A DNA stretch of 64,000 nt from JAUIJL01 sp965366625 (lineage in GTDB: Bacteria; Acidobacteriota; Thermoanaerobaculia; Multivoradales; J023): assembly GCA_965366625.1 (NCBI GenBank), contig CBDUGP010000003.1, positions 156,566 to 220,565 of the forward strand, given 5' to 3'. The notes beneath the pieces were generated by a model. It did no database searches, had not been told where the DNA came from, and saw only the letters and a list, made by a program, of their open reading frames with translations. The translations under genes were made by a program, and so were the position numbers. This document shows positions 17,999 to 27,953 of this stretch, in pieces. Within the stretch, counting starts at the first letter, position 1, and each line of letters opens with the position of its first letter.

Positions 17999-19402
17999 GC
18001 CGACCGAGTTGAGCAGTCGCCTTGCTTCCCGGAGCCCGGAAAGCAGGGCGCCGTGCACGGTCTGATAACCCCATTCCTGGGTCGCTTCACCGGCGAAGAG
18101 CAATCGGCCGAAGGCGGGCTCCGCGAGGGCCCGGCGATCTGCGGGTGTGCTGCCCACGGCGTGGTAGGAGTAGGCGCCCAGGGCGAAAGGATCTGCGGCC
18201 CAACGGCTGATTTGAACCCCCTCGGGTTCGGGAATTCGATGACCGTAGATGCCCTTTAAAATTTCCATGGCACCGTGCACGACGTCCTCGTCGGTCCACG
18301 ATTCGAGTTCGCGCGCAAAGCTACCGCCGTTGAAGGCCACCAGGGTGGGTTGCTCGTTGTAGGCGTAGAGGTTCAGGAATTCGAGCCAACGCCCCGGCTG
18401 GGCGTCGATGTGACCGATCAGCTCGTATCCTTCGTGCCAGAAGACCTCGGGAAAACGTAAACAGCATTTGTTGAGCAGGCCCGAACCCAAATTCTGAATG
18501 GCCGCAGTCTTGTGCTCCGGTAGCGGTGGCTCGAAGGCGACACGCTCGGATTGTAAGACTCCAAGGGGCAGGGTGAGGATGACTTGGTCGGCTCTGAGAT
18601 CCCCGCGGGATGTGACCAAGACGACACCGGAGCGCTCGACCCGAACGGCCCGCACCACACAATCGGTGGTGATGCTCAAACCTTTGGCTAAGCCGGCAGC
18701 CAGGGCTCCGAATCCGTCGGGCAGGAAGAGGTCGTGGCCCGTGCACCCGTTTCCCCCGCCAAAATCACCGTCGAGACCGCCGTCGAAACCACAGTCAAAG
18801 CCACAGTAGCGATCCAATTGATCGAGGTCCGCGCCGTAAAGGTGCTCGTAGTCGTTGATCGCCGCGTGCAGCCATCGGCGCCGGGGCTCGGGCAACAGTT
18901 CGGGATCCAAACGCCGACGCAGGCCGTCGAGCATGGAAACCTTGGGTAAAGAAGCCTTGGGTAGAGAGCCCTTCGGTAGAGAGCCCTTCGGTAGAGAGCC
19001 CTTGGGCAGGGAGGTCCGGTCGGCCGACTCGAAGGATTCCGCGGCGAGCGCTTCTAGGTGCTCCTCCACCTCTTCCATGAAACCCACGGCGGCCGGCGGC
19101 AGGGGGCTGCCGTCGACGTCGAAAAAGATCCGGTTGTCATAGCTGGTGACCAAAGCGCGGGCACCGAGTTCGTCGGCCAAGTCGGTCAAGGGATTGCCGT
19201 CCGCCCCGTGGATCCAACAAGCTCCCAAGTCGACCGGCCAACCGGACCCAAGATCAGAGGTCCATACCCGGCCACCGATTCTCGGGCGAGCTTCCACCAC
19301 TCGCACGTTTATGCCATGGCGTTGTAGCTCAGCGGCGGCGGCGAGGCCGGCCATGCCCGCGCCCACCACCACGACGTCGCGTTTTGTCGGATTGGGGGAC
19401 AT
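17969..19402 (-). CDS. Flavin-containing amine oxidase
   Basis: A 477-residue FAD protein of the monoamine/polyamine oxidase superfamily, which also includes phytoene desaturases. The dinucleotide fold is VVVVGAGMAGLAAAAEL near the N-terminus, followed by VVEARPRIGGRVWTSD. The FAD-contacting C-terminal LLFAGEATQEWGYQTVHGA motif is intact. Two internal low-complexity insertions are odd: five SLPK(G/A/V)-type pentapeptides and an FDCGFDGGLDGDFGGG stretch, both products of tandem DNA repeats and both probably surface loops. The substrate is unknown. It lies 53 bases downstream of the B12-binding gene on the same strand, so the two are likely one transcript. Its 3' end overlaps the convergent Calx-beta gene by 30 bases. 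Confidence 0.85.
   Translation of the reverse strand: MSPNPTKRDVVVVGAGMAGLAAAAELQRHGINVRVVEARPRIGGRVWTSDLGSGWPVDLGACWIHGADGNPLTDLADELGARALVTSYDNRIFFDVDGSPLPPAAVGFMEEVEEHLEALAAESFESADRTSLPKGSLPKGSLPKGSLPKASLPKVSMLDGLRRRLDPELLPEPRRRWLHAAINDYEHLYGADLDQLDRYCGFDCGFDGGLDGDFGGGNGCTGHDLFLPDGFGALAAGLAKGLSITTDCVVRAVRVERSGVVLVTSRGDLRADQVILTLPLGVLQSERVAFEPPLPEHKTAAIQNLGSGLLNKCCLRFPEVFWHEGYELIGHIDAQPGRWLEFLNLYAYNEQPTLVAFNGGSFARELESWTDEDVVHGAMEILKGIYGHRIPEPEGVQISRWAADPFALGAYSYHAVGSTPADRRALAEPAFGRLLFAGEATQEWGYQTVHGALLSGLREARRLLNSVGSELESESAR
18941..19015. repeat. 15-bp x 5 tandem repeat inside the amine oxidase gene
   Basis: Five 15-bp units from 18941 to 19015 (consensus CTTSGGTAGAGAGCC on the plus strand) encode repeated SLPKG-like pentapeptides in frame. 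The middle two units are identical. Confidence 0.95.
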
Positions 19403-19455
19403 CGGATTCTTTTCGCGCGGAACGGTCGCACAGAGGTCTGCATAGACCTCTACTT

Positions 19456-20523
19456 CTATGTTTGCGGATGCTCCGGGCCGACCAGCCGCCCGCCCAGCTC
19501 GACCGCCCTATCCACTTTTTCGACGTAACCGTCGGCGCCCAGGCCCTTCCAGAGGTCGGGCAATTCAGCGAAAGCGCCGCCACCCACCAGGATCTTAGTG
19601 TCGAGCGTGTCGTCGCCCTGGACGGCCTCAATGGTTTGGCGCGCCGTTTTCAATTGCGTGGGCAAGGCCACGGAGAGGGCCAGTAGGTCGGCTTTGAAAT
19701 GCTTCGCGGCGGCGACCACGTCGGCGACCGGCACGTCCGATCCCAGGCAAATGGCACGCCAGCCCGCAATTTCAAAGAGATCCGCGAGTACCCGCACGGC
19801 GAGGCTGTGGTTGTTGTCGGCCGCCGCGGCGACCAAAACGGTCTTGCCGTTCGAATCCTCCCGGCGGGCGAGCTGTGCCAATGCAGCGGTCGCCCGTTCG
19901 GTGGTCGCTGTGACCAGATGTTCCTCGGAGACGTCGAGGTCGCCCAGATGCCACATTCGTCCGACTTCCCGTTGGGCGGTGAGCAAGACTGTGTAGGCTT
20001 CTGCTATTTCCAACCCTTGGGTCACTGCATTAGATAGGCGTTCGATAGCTTCTGCGGCTTCACCCCTCAAAGCCGTTTCCATATATTCGAGGGCGTGCCG
20101 TTCCAAAGGTTTGGCAGGATCCAAGTTCGGCTCTTTCTGAAGCGCTTCGTCCAGGGTCTGTAGCGCCGGATCCAAAAAGGCCACCGCGGCTCCTCGCGCG
20201 GCCTTTGGCAGCTCTTCCTCCAAGACCTTGCGCAAGCAAACCAAAGCCGAGCGCAAATCCCGTTCGTCCATGTCGCGGGCGGCAAACGTCGTTCTTTCCC
20301 ATCGTATTCGCGACGAAAAAAGGCGAGGTTCGTCGGCGTCGAGGGCCGCGATCAGCTCGAGCACCCTTTGCTGCAAATGAGCCTTCCACATGCGGAACGC
20401 CGACGGTGCGTAGCGTTCCGCCAGGTCCGGTTGGGTTTCCAAAAGCAAGCTTGCGCCGGCGCCGGCGTAGGCGGAGGAGCTGGCCTCGAGCAGGCGGGCG
20501 GTGAAGGTGTTGGATTCGCTCAT
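19456..20523 (-). CDS. B12-binding protein with CarH-type Wx9EH motif, no DNA-binding domain
   Basis: A 355-residue protein. The N-terminal half (about 1-150) is alpha-helical and resembles sensor helical domains of the RsbRD type (WERTTFAARDMDERDLRSAL). A cobalamin-dependent cap helix bundle follows with GRMWHLGDLDVSEEHLVTAT, which contains W-x9-E-H, the signature of AdoCbl photoreceptors of the CarH type. The Rossmann B12-binding domain has AAADNNHSLAVRVLADLFEIAGW: the cobalt-ligating His of DxHxxG is kept, but the following D and the G are changed to S and A. There is no MerR-like helix-turn-helix. It may act as a light or cobalamin sensor through protein contacts, or as a corrinoid carrier. 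It is probably cotranscribed with the downstream flavin amine oxidase. Confidence 0.75.
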   Translation of the reverse strand: MSESNTFTARLLEASSSAYAGAGASLLLETQPDLAERYAPSAFRMWKAHLQQRVLELIAALDADEPRLFSSRIRWERTTFAARDMDERDLRSALVCLRKVLEEELPKAARGAAVAFLDPALQTLDEALQKEPNLDPAKPLERHALEYMETALRGEAAEAIERLSNAVTQGLEIAEAYTVLLTAQREVGRMWHLGDLDVSEEHLVTATTERATAALAQLARREDSNGKTVLVAAAADNNHSLAVRVLADLFEIAGWRAICLGSDVPVADVVAAAKHFKADLLALSVALPTQLKTARQTIEAVQGDDTLDTKILVGGGAFAELPDLWKGLGADGYVEKVDRAVELGGRLVGPEHPQT

Positions 20524-20586
20524 GAATGGGTCGCTCGGTGAATCTCAGGTTCCGGGGCGGTCGTGCAGGCTGAAGTATATGCCTCA

Positions 20587-20635
20587 GCTCCTTCGGGTTT
20601 GCAACGCTCCTTCGGGTTTGCACGCTCCTTTGGGA
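20587..20635. repeat. 18/19-bp intergenic tandem repeat
   Basis: Units GCTCCTTCGGGTTTGCAAC (20587-20605), the same without one A (20606-20623), and a truncated third (20624-20635) lie in the 191-base gap between two minus-strand genes. Confidence 0.9.
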
Positions 20636-20714
20636 CAGCGTGGGGCCGACCGAAGGGCTCTCGTAGGTCTTTCGATACATTCGACGAGCACCGGGTTTTG
20701 GATGCGGTCAGGTC

Positions 20715-23700
20715 TCATTCAAGGTCGACGAATACCGAGCTGATCGGCCCCCAAACCCCTGACACGTTGCGAGCCCTGAAGAAAAGGGTGTGTCGTCCAA
20801 GGGTGAGATGACTCAAATCGACGGATCCAGACATCCCTTCGAGCGGGCTGTCCAGGGTACCGTCCGTCGGTATGAGGGTGCTGAACGGGGCCGCTCCTAC
20901 GATCCAAGGCGGATCGTCGACATAGAACTCCACTTCGGCAATGTTCCGACCGTCGTCCCCTTGATCACCGCTGGTCTGGCCGCCATTGGACGTGCCGTCG
21001 AAGAGGCCGTCGGCCGTGGCGGTTAGGTCGAACGTGTGATCCGGGCCGGCGGCGGCCGTGAGTTCGCGAACGTCCGGGCCCAGGGCGGTCAGATACGGCG
21101 ACCGGGCGATCTTCGCGGCATAGAGCAAGGCCTGCCGGTTTTCGGGCCAAATGACATTGTCGACGCGGTTGTAGGCGGGCATCAAACCTTCGCCGACTTC
21201 GATCAAGAACGCTGCCGCGCCGATCTCGGAATGGACCCAATCGTCGGCGGTTCCGCTCATGGGATAAATGGTGTCGTAGGCTTGGCCGGCTGGATAGCCG
21301 TTGAAAGTCGCCAATTTAAAACCGATAGCCGCCAATCCGGCGGCGTTGGCCGAAGCCTCCGAGGTGTTGGCCCAGGGCCAAGCCACGGTGCGCAAGGGAC
21401 TGTGCAATTGGATGAACAAGCCGGCGGTATCGTCGGGCGCAACGCCGTCCGGCGACGAGCGTTTGTCTGGAATCAGAGCGGAAATCAGGCTCATCAGGGC
21501 CTGGGTCTCGGGCTCGGAGCCGCCTTGAATGCCGCGATAGTGGGAGTTGCAGGGGTCTCCGGCACCGCCGACACCTTCGAGCAGCCCCCACCGATAAGGG
21601 AAGTTGCGATTGAGGTCCACGCCGAAGCTGTCGCCGTCGGCAGGCGGCCAACTGCAAGAGGCTCCAGCCCGAGCGTTCTTGCGCCATCTCCAAGGCCTGG
21701 AGCCGTGACCGGCTTCGGCACCTTTCTCCACCATTCGGTGGCCGTCGGGATTCACCAGTGGCAGGACCCAGATCTCGTGCTGCTCCACCAACCAGGTGAT
21801 GTCCGGATCGGTGCCGTAACCGTCGAGCAAGACATCGAGGAATCGCATCGCCAGTTCCGGCGTGGCGATCTCACGGGCGTGCAGGCAAGCCATCAACACG
21901 AAGACCGGGCGTTCGGGATCCGTCGGTGCGGTGTCCAAGAGGGTGATGCGGGCGGCCAACAGATCGTCGCCGGGCAAGAATTCTCCGTCCGGTGTGGTGA
22001 GGCCTCCCACGGTTTTAGCCCAGCTGTCGCCGAAATCCACCAGCTCCATGATGTCCGGGTGCGCAACGGCGGAGTCTTCCAGGTCCTGTCGTAGTTGGTC
22101 CGCAGTGCGGTAGGCACCACCGAAACCGTCTGGCCGTACCACGCCATGGAAAAGATCGCTGACGTCTTCAGCGTCTAGGGCACGATCGTAAAGACGCACA
22201 TCGTCGAATGTGGCTTCCAGGCCGTAACGTCCGGCCTCGTTCATGCCGAGGCTGAAGCCGTCGGCCGGGTGGAGATGGCCGGCACCGTGGGAACTTTGGG
22301 CCACCAGCTCGCCATCCAAGAAAACCGTCGTGCCTTGTGTGTTTTTGCTCAATACCAAATGGTGCCAGGCAGCGTTGTCGAAGCCGTCGACAATGACCGG
22401 AATCAACGAGCTGTGATCGCCCGCTGCGTGGGATCGAACGCGGATCTGAGAGCCGGGATCGAGATAGGCGGAGATGGCGTTGTCGGCGGTATGGCTGCCA
22501 CCCCAATTGAAGAGGTAACCGGCATGGGGCTCGGCTGGGAGCCGATACCAAAGGGAAACGCTCAGCTCCTGGAGCGGGGCTCCGAGAGTCAAAGGTATTT
22601 CGAGACCGTCTTCGCGGCTGCCGTTGCCGGCGCCGGGGCCGGCGGTTTGTTGGGCCCGACCTGCGATGCCCGACAAGTCGTGGATCATCCGGGAGCCGAT
22701 CAGCCCGCTATGACCGTTGCCCGAGATGTCGATGGCGGTCGGACCGCTCAGCTCATCCAAGGGCAGGTGCACGATCAGGCCCGAGACGGTGTCGTCGTCA
22801 TCGCCGTAGGTGCCGGTCAGGCTTACGGCCTGGCCCGCGGCGAGGCTCACCACCGCGTCGGCGGGTGTGTCCCATGCGGGCACCGGCTCGAAGATTACCG
22901 TGTGCTGACCCACGTCGACCGCCACGGTTTCACCGTCGCCATGGCGAACGTTTAGGGGTTCGCTGCCGAGGCGCCAGGAAGCGGCACCGGCCACCTCATT
23001 GGGCCGCAAGAAAACCGTCAGCTGCCCGGAATTGGCCGAGTCATGGAGCTGAGCGATTTCCTGGGCCCCCAAAGCCCGAGCGTAAATCCTGAGATCGTCG
23101 AAGAGGGCATCAGCGCCGTAGGTGCCGATCTCGTTTAAACCCAAACCCAGGCCAAGGGCCGGGGTGAACGATCCCGAGCCCATGTCGTGGTGGGTTTGGT
23201 GAGCGCCGTCGAAGTAGATGTCGGTGCCGGAGGGGCTCTTGGTGACCACCAGGTGGTGCCAGGTCCCGTCGAACTCACTGAAACCGACGTCATCGAAGCT
23301 CGGCGGCGCGATAGACGCGACGGACGAGCTGTCGGAGGCGTCATGGACCCGGATTCTGAGTTCTTGGCCGATATCTAAGTAAATTGAAATGGAGTCCGGG
23401 TCGTTGTAGGTGCCACCCCAGTGCAGAAGATAACCGTCGTGGGCGGCGGTCGCCCGATACCAGAAAGCTACAGTGGCCGAGTCATAGGTATCGTTCGGCG
23501 CCAGGTCGGGCACGGAGATACCGGTGGCGGCGTTGCCGGCCGATCCTCCGGGGCTGGAGGTGCGCGCCGCACGGCCCAGCACGCCCGTCAGATTGAGCTG
23601 AGCCTGGGCGCCGTAGGTGCCGTGGCGGCCGAACCCGGAGGAGTCCTGGGCAATGCTGCCGGAAGCTTCGTCGAGTTCGAGGTGAACGATCGGCGGTAGG

Positions 23701-26700
23701 TCGGCTGGGTCCAAATAATCCGCCCAAACGATCTGTGTTTCGTTCTCCAGAATCTCGATCACCCTCGACTCCGGGGTCACCCAACCGTCGACATCCGAAA
23801 AGCGGAGACTGTAGGTGCCGATGTCGGCCGTCACGATCTGGCCGGTGGACGCTAGGTCTTCGGAATCGGGCTCCAGCCACCATCGGGCCTCGGCCGTCAC
23901 CTCCGACGGGCCCAGGTGAGCTTGGACTTGACCTTGGCCCACTTGGCCGTAGGTCGCTTCCACCGTGAGGGGGGAACCGAGGGCCACGCTGAGTTCGCGA
24001 TCCGGCGGCGTCAACCAGCCGGCAACGGCGTCGAAACGCAGGGTGTGGGGGCCGGCAGGGAGCTCGAGGGATTCGCCGGAGCTGTGCCAATCGGGGGGCT
24101 CCGAGCCGTCGACCACCGCCCAACGTCCCTGGTCGGCGGGGTCGCCGTTCGGACCGAGGAGAACCGTGACCGTGGAATCGGCCACTTGAGCGAAGAGTTC
24201 GGCGACTTCTTGATGGGTCAAGGCGCGGTCGTAGATCCGTACCTCGTCGAAGTCGGCGATCGAGCCGAAGGTAGCGTGCTCGTTCATGCCCAGGGCAAAA
24301 CCGAGGGCGGGCAGGAGGGAGCCCGAACCCATGGACGATGCTGAGACCTGCTCACCGTCGAAAAAGATCCGTGAGCCGGCGGCATCTTTGACCACCGCCA
24401 ATTGGTGCCAGCCGCTTTGGTCGAAACCGGGCGGTGCCACTTGCTCGATCGAGGTGGAATCCCCTTGGTCGTGGACCCGAATGCGAAGGCCGACGCCGAG
24501 GTCGAGGTAGGCGGAAAGGGCATTGACGGCGCTGTAGGTGCCGCCCCAGTGAAAGAGATAACCGTCGTGTTTGTCGCTGCCCAAGGCGTACCAAAGGACC
24601 ACGCTCAGCTGATCGCCGGCGGCCTGGGTGGAGAAAGGTTGGGTGTCAACGGCATCGGAGGCAGCGCCTTGGGAACCCCCTGGTCCGGAGGTGCCGATAG
24701 CGGTGCCTTCAACGCCCACGAGCTGGATGCGGGCCTGATCGCCGACCGTGCCGTGGCGATTGAATCCCGAGCCGTCGGGGGTCCACCGGGAGCCATCACT
24801 TTCGAGGGTGATCTCGTCCAAAGGCCAATGAAGTTGGAGGCCCGAGCCCAATTGCAGCAAGTCGACGGTTATAACCACATCTTCAAGGGTGTCGTAGGCA
24901 TCCTCGGAATTGGCGTCGTCGACGGCTAGGACCACATTCACCGTCGGCGCCGTGGAGGCGCCGGTTTTACCGCTGACGGTCACGGTCTGGGGTGTGCTCC
25001 AATCCCCGGCGCCGAAATCGAGGGTTGTCGGTATGACAGTCAAGCGGGAAGGGTCGGTATTTTGAACCTGCAGCCTGACCCCGGAGGTGATGGGCACGCC
25101 GAGGGCCACTTGAAAAGAAGCCTCTCCCCCCAGCTGACTGACCGCCAAACGGTCGGCTGACACATTTAGAAAGGGATCGCCGTCGAGTTCGAAGACCGTG
25201 ACGCTGCGGCTTTCGTATCCGGCTGCTTGTAGTCTGAGGGAGGCATCGCCCGACTCCGAGTCTGGATCGGCGCCCGCCAATACGGTCACGGTTTGGGGCT
25301 CCGAGCTGTTGGCCGGGGTGAAGACCAACGTGGACGGACCGTCGATTTGGATATCTTCGTCCCCCAGCGAAGCCATGCTGACGGTCACGGTTTGGGTCGC
25401 GGGTTGGGTCAACCACACCTCGAAGCTCGCCGAACCACCCTCGGGAATCGATAGGATCTCCGGCTCGACTTCTAGCCCGGCCACCGGAACAGCGATCAAA
25501 TCCTCGGTGGTGGGCAGAATCGGCAGGCCGTCGCGGCCGTCGAAATATTGGAAATCGTCATAGAGGGTATTGCCGTTGGCCCGGGCCCGATCCGCCGGCT
25601 GATCGTGGAAAACGTTCTGGCCGTAGAGGTAGCGGACTTTCACCGGGCCGCTCGGCTCTTGGGCCAGCACCAGCTCGACGACGTTGCCCGGATGTTCGTC
25701 GGAGAGGCTCGCCGATTCAATCTCAAGCTCGTGACGCGCGCCCGAAACGACCCATTCACCGTCGGTCACCGTGAATCCGTCCACCGGCAAATGAGGTTCT
25801 TCGAGCCGCAGACGGGCACCTTGATCATGGCTGACGGCCAATTGGATTCTGCGTCCGTTTTGCACCGTCGCCGTGATACGCGCGCCGGTCACACCTTCGG
25901 TCCAACCGGTTTGACCCACAGCGCTCAGAACCGCGCGGCTATATCGGTCGGCCAGCTGTTGATAATCGGCGGCCCAAAAATGCCCGGAGCCCGCCCAGGG
26001 CTGGGCGCTCAAGTCGAGATCGATGCTGTTGCCGGCGGAGAAGCCGTGGGCACGTTCGTCCACCCACTCGATTTGCGCCCGCCGAACCGCGTTGTAGGCG
26101 TCGTCTTTGACGATCACGTCGTCGTACACGCCGCGGTTCTGGACCGCCACCAGCATCGGCAAAGGTCCGCCGTTGACGGATTCCGGTCGGATCGCGGTGA
26201 TTTGGGCGTAGAGGGCGTCGAGCCCGGCCTTATGTTCGTCCACGGTCACCACATCGTTCTCGTAGGCGTAAGGCTCGTGGGCGTCGAACGCGCCTTGATG
26301 CCAAATCACAGCCTCCAGGCCGGAAAGCTGCTCTAGGGCGGAAGCAAGGCGCTGCCAACCGATGAAGGTCTCGGTTTGAGTCCAATGCTGTAAGAGACCG
26401 GTCCAATCCAAGGAGAAGTCCAGCAGCAACACGGGGATTTGGAGTTCACGAGCCAGGTTGTTGGCCAAGCGAATGCCGCCGGTGCCGGTGACCGGTCCCC
26501 ATGAGACGGGAATGTCCGCGGCCCGGGGGCGGGCATAGGTATAACCGTCGGGCTCGCCGTAACCGTAACGCCAAGTCAACTCGTGAGGGACTTCGAAGGG
26601 AGCCGGCACGGAGCCGTCTGCTTGATCCTCGGTGAAGAGCTTGACCATATTGCTTTGACCGAGGGTGGCGATCACCGCGCCGACGCCGAAGCGCCACTCG

Positions 26701-27953
26701 GCAAGGGTGGTCAAGGTGGGGCGGCCGCCGGCGCGCAGCTCGACGGTGTACCAACCTCCTTGGGTGATGCCGGTCAAGTCCCCGGTCCACGCCCCGTCAC
26801 CGGTGTCGGCGACGGTCTGCCAGGCTGTGATCGGCAGGAAAGTTTTTGCGTTGAGGACCCGGGCTTCGATAGCGGAGCCGGCATCGTCGGCGGTGTCGAG
26901 GGTGCCGGAGATGGTCAGCCGGCCGACCCAGGAGCCGTCGACGAGTTGCCGTTGGGCAACGTATTTATCCGGCCTCGGGTCGAGGGTCAGCTGCTCCGAC
27001 TCCGCCGCCGGGCCGACATCGTAGGTGGTCGCCAGATATTGATAGAGATCTTGGCGTTCATTTTCGGTGAGTTCGCGATCGTAAAGTCCCAGGCCCGCCA
27101 GCTCACCATTGAACGCTTTGTCGCCCTTGAAAGCGCTCATCAAATAACCGATGACGAAGGAAGCGTCGGCGTTGAACGGGGCGCCGGACGTGACCTCTAT
27201 TCCGTCGACCCAAGCGCGCACGGCACCGGCTGATCGAGAGATCTCGACAGTGGCCCAGGTGCCCAAGGGCAGCGCGCCGGAAGGGCTCAAATAGGCCGTC
27301 CACGAGCCGAGCCGCAAAAAGAGCCCGCGGTCGGGCTCGACGCAAAAATGGTGAAGGGCCGAGCCCAAGAGGCAGGATCGCTCGGATGAGGGTTTGGTCC
27401 GAATCACGCTCCACAGATGAAAGTCCGATCCCGAGCCGAGAACGACTGGTTCGTTGTGGGGCAGCTCTAGGGTCGCACCTTGGTTCCACAGGTCCGGTGC
27501 CTGGGCGACTTTCGAGTGTCCGGCGAAGCAAGGTCGGCCGCCGGCGCACTGCCTGAGCACGCACAGCTTCTGGGGGTCGTCCATATGCCACGGGTTCGAA
27601 ACCCGGTCGACCGCGAAGCGAGCACAGCCGAGGGCGGCCGAGTCGCCGAGGGGTGGGGGAGCGCCGCCCCAAGAGGTGGCAGGGGCAGGGCAGCTTCCTT
27701 CGGCACCTTCCACCCCGGCGGGGGGCGTATCGCAGAAGCTTTCGGCCGCCAGGGCGTCCTCGATGTCGTGGTCCCGGCAATCGGCTGAATTGCAGGTCGA
27801 CAGGTGGGTATCTCGCAGCTCGGCCGTATCGCCGGCTTCCACCAGGATGCGAGCCCCGAGGAAATCCGGTGCCGTCTGGGCACCCGTAATCGCAGATAGA
27901 AGAATTGCGCTATACGCGTAGGTGAATAGGATCTTTTTTGGGTTCGAAAACAT
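20715..27953 (-). CDS. Giant secreted protein: LamG, SGNH-esterase-like and M14 zinc carboxypeptidase domains
   Basis: A 2412-residue exported protein with an N-terminal signal peptide (ILFTYAYSAILLSAITGAQT). A LamG domain lies at about 150-300. An SGNH/sialate O-acetylesterase-like domain at about 420-680 has GQSNM (about 431), HQG (about 551) and GHFWAAD (about 656); the usual E after HQG is A. Two beta-sandwich modules follow, then LamG domains at about 1040-1240, 1420-1620 and 1725-1920, separated by three PEGA-like spacers. An M14 metallocarboxypeptidase at about 1925-2300 has Zn ligands in HARE (about 2025) and LHS (about 2182) and the catalytic Glu in FLIEVGE (about 2249). An Ig-like C-terminus follows. 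It is likely an extracellular enzyme acting on glycoprotein or cell-wall polymers, an inference from domains. Minus strand, alone on its transcript. Confidence 0.85.
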   Translation of the reverse strand: MFSNPKKILFTYAYSAILLSAITGAQTAPDFLGARILVEAGDTAELRDTHLSTCNSADCRDHDIEDALAAESFCDTPPAGVEGAEGSCPAPATSWGGAPPPLGDSAALGCARFAVDRVSNPWHMDDPQKLCVLRQCAGGRPCFAGHSKVAQAPDLWNQGATLELPHNEPVVLGSGSDFHLWSVIRTKPSSERSCLLGSALHHFCVEPDRGLFLRLGSWTAYLSPSGALPLGTWATVEISRSAGAVRAWVDGIEVTSGAPFNADASFVIGYLMSAFKGDKAFNGELAGLGLYDRELTENERQDLYQYLATTYDVGPAAESEQLTLDPRPDKYVAQRQLVDGSWVGRLTISGTLDTADDAGSAIEARVLNAKTFLPITAWQTVADTGDGAWTGDLTGITQGGWYTVELRAGGRPTLTTLAEWRFGVGAVIATLGQSNMVKLFTEDQADGSVPAPFEVPHELTWRYGYGEPDGYTYARPRAADIPVSWGPVTGTGGIRLANNLARELQIPVLLLDFSLDWTGLLQHWTQTETFIGWQRLASALEQLSGLEAVIWHQGAFDAHEPYAYENDVVTVDEHKAGLDALYAQITAIRPESVNGGPLPMLVAVQNRGVYDDVIVKDDAYNAVRRAQIEWVDERAHGFSAGNSIDLDLSAQPWAGSGHFWAADYQQLADRYSRAVLSAVGQTGWTEGVTGARITATVQNGRRIQLAVSHDQGARLRLEEPHLPVDGFTVTDGEWVVSGARHELEIESASLSDEHPGNVVELVLAQEPSGPVKVRYLYGQNVFHDQPADRARANGNTLYDDFQYFDGRDGLPILPTTEDLIAVPVAGLEVEPEILSIPEGGSASFEVWLTQPATQTVTVSMASLGDEDIQIDGPSTLVFTPANSSEPQTVTVLAGADPDSESGDASLRLQAAGYESRSVTVFELDGDPFLNVSADRLAVSQLGGEASFQVALGVPITSGVRLQVQNTDPSRLTVIPTTLDFGAGDWSTPQTVTVSGKTGASTAPTVNVVLAVDDANSEDAYDTLEDVVITVDLLQLGSGLQLHWPLDEITLESDGSRWTPDGSGFNRHGTVGDQARIQLVGVEGTAIGTSGPGGSQGAASDAVDTQPFSTQAAGDQLSVVLWYALGSDKHDGYLFHWGGTYSAVNALSAYLDLGVGLRIRVHDQGDSTSIEQVAPPGFDQSGWHQLAVVKDAAGSRIFFDGEQVSASSMGSGSLLPALGFALGMNEHATFGSIADFDEVRIYDRALTHQEVAELFAQVADSTVTVLLGPNGDPADQGRWAVVDGSEPPDWHSSGESLELPAGPHTLRFDAVAGWLTPPDRELSVALGSPLTVEATYGQVGQGQVQAHLGPSEVTAEARWWLEPDSEDLASTGQIVTADIGTYSLRFSDVDGWVTPESRVIEILENETQIVWADYLDPADLPPIVHLELDEASGSIAQDSSGFGRHGTYGAQAQLNLTGVLGRAARTSSPGGSAGNAATGISVPDLAPNDTYDSATVAFWYRATAAHDGYLLHWGGTYNDPDSISIYLDIGQELRIRVHDASDSSSVASIAPPSFDDVGFSEFDGTWHHLVVTKSPSGTDIYFDGAHQTHHDMGSGSFTPALGLGLGLNEIGTYGADALFDDLRIYARALGAQEIAQLHDSANSGQLTVFLRPNEVAGAASWRLGSEPLNVRHGDGETVAVDVGQHTVIFEPVPAWDTPADAVVSLAAGQAVSLTGTYGDDDDTVSGLIVHLPLDELSGPTAIDISGNGHSGLIGSRMIHDLSGIAGRAQQTAGPGAGNGSREDGLEIPLTLGAPLQELSVSLWYRLPAEPHAGYLFNWGGSHTADNAISAYLDPGSQIRVRSHAAGDHSSLIPVIVDGFDNAAWHHLVLSKNTQGTTVFLDGELVAQSSHGAGHLHPADGFSLGMNEAGRYGLEATFDDVRLYDRALDAEDVSDLFHGVVRPDGFGGAYRTADQLRQDLEDSAVAHPDIMELVDFGDSWAKTVGGLTTPDGEFLPGDDLLAARITLLDTAPTDPERPVFVLMACLHAREIATPELAMRFLDVLLDGYGTDPDITWLVEQHEIWVLPLVNPDGHRMVEKGAEAGHGSRPWRWRKNARAGASCSWPPADGDSFGVDLNRNFPYRWGLLEGVGGAGDPCNSHYRGIQGGSEPETQALMSLISALIPDKRSSPDGVAPDDTAGLFIQLHSPLRTVAWPWANTSEASANAAGLAAIGFKLATFNGYPAGQAYDTIYPMSGTADDWVHSEIGAAAFLIEVGEGLMPAYNRVDNVIWPENRQALLYAAKIARSPYLTALGPDVRELTAAAGPDHTFDLTATADGLFDGTSNGGQTSGDQGDDGRNIAEVEFYVDDPPWIVGAAPFSTLIPTDGTLDSPLEGMSGSVDLSHLTLGRHTLFFRARNVSGVWGPISSVFVDLE

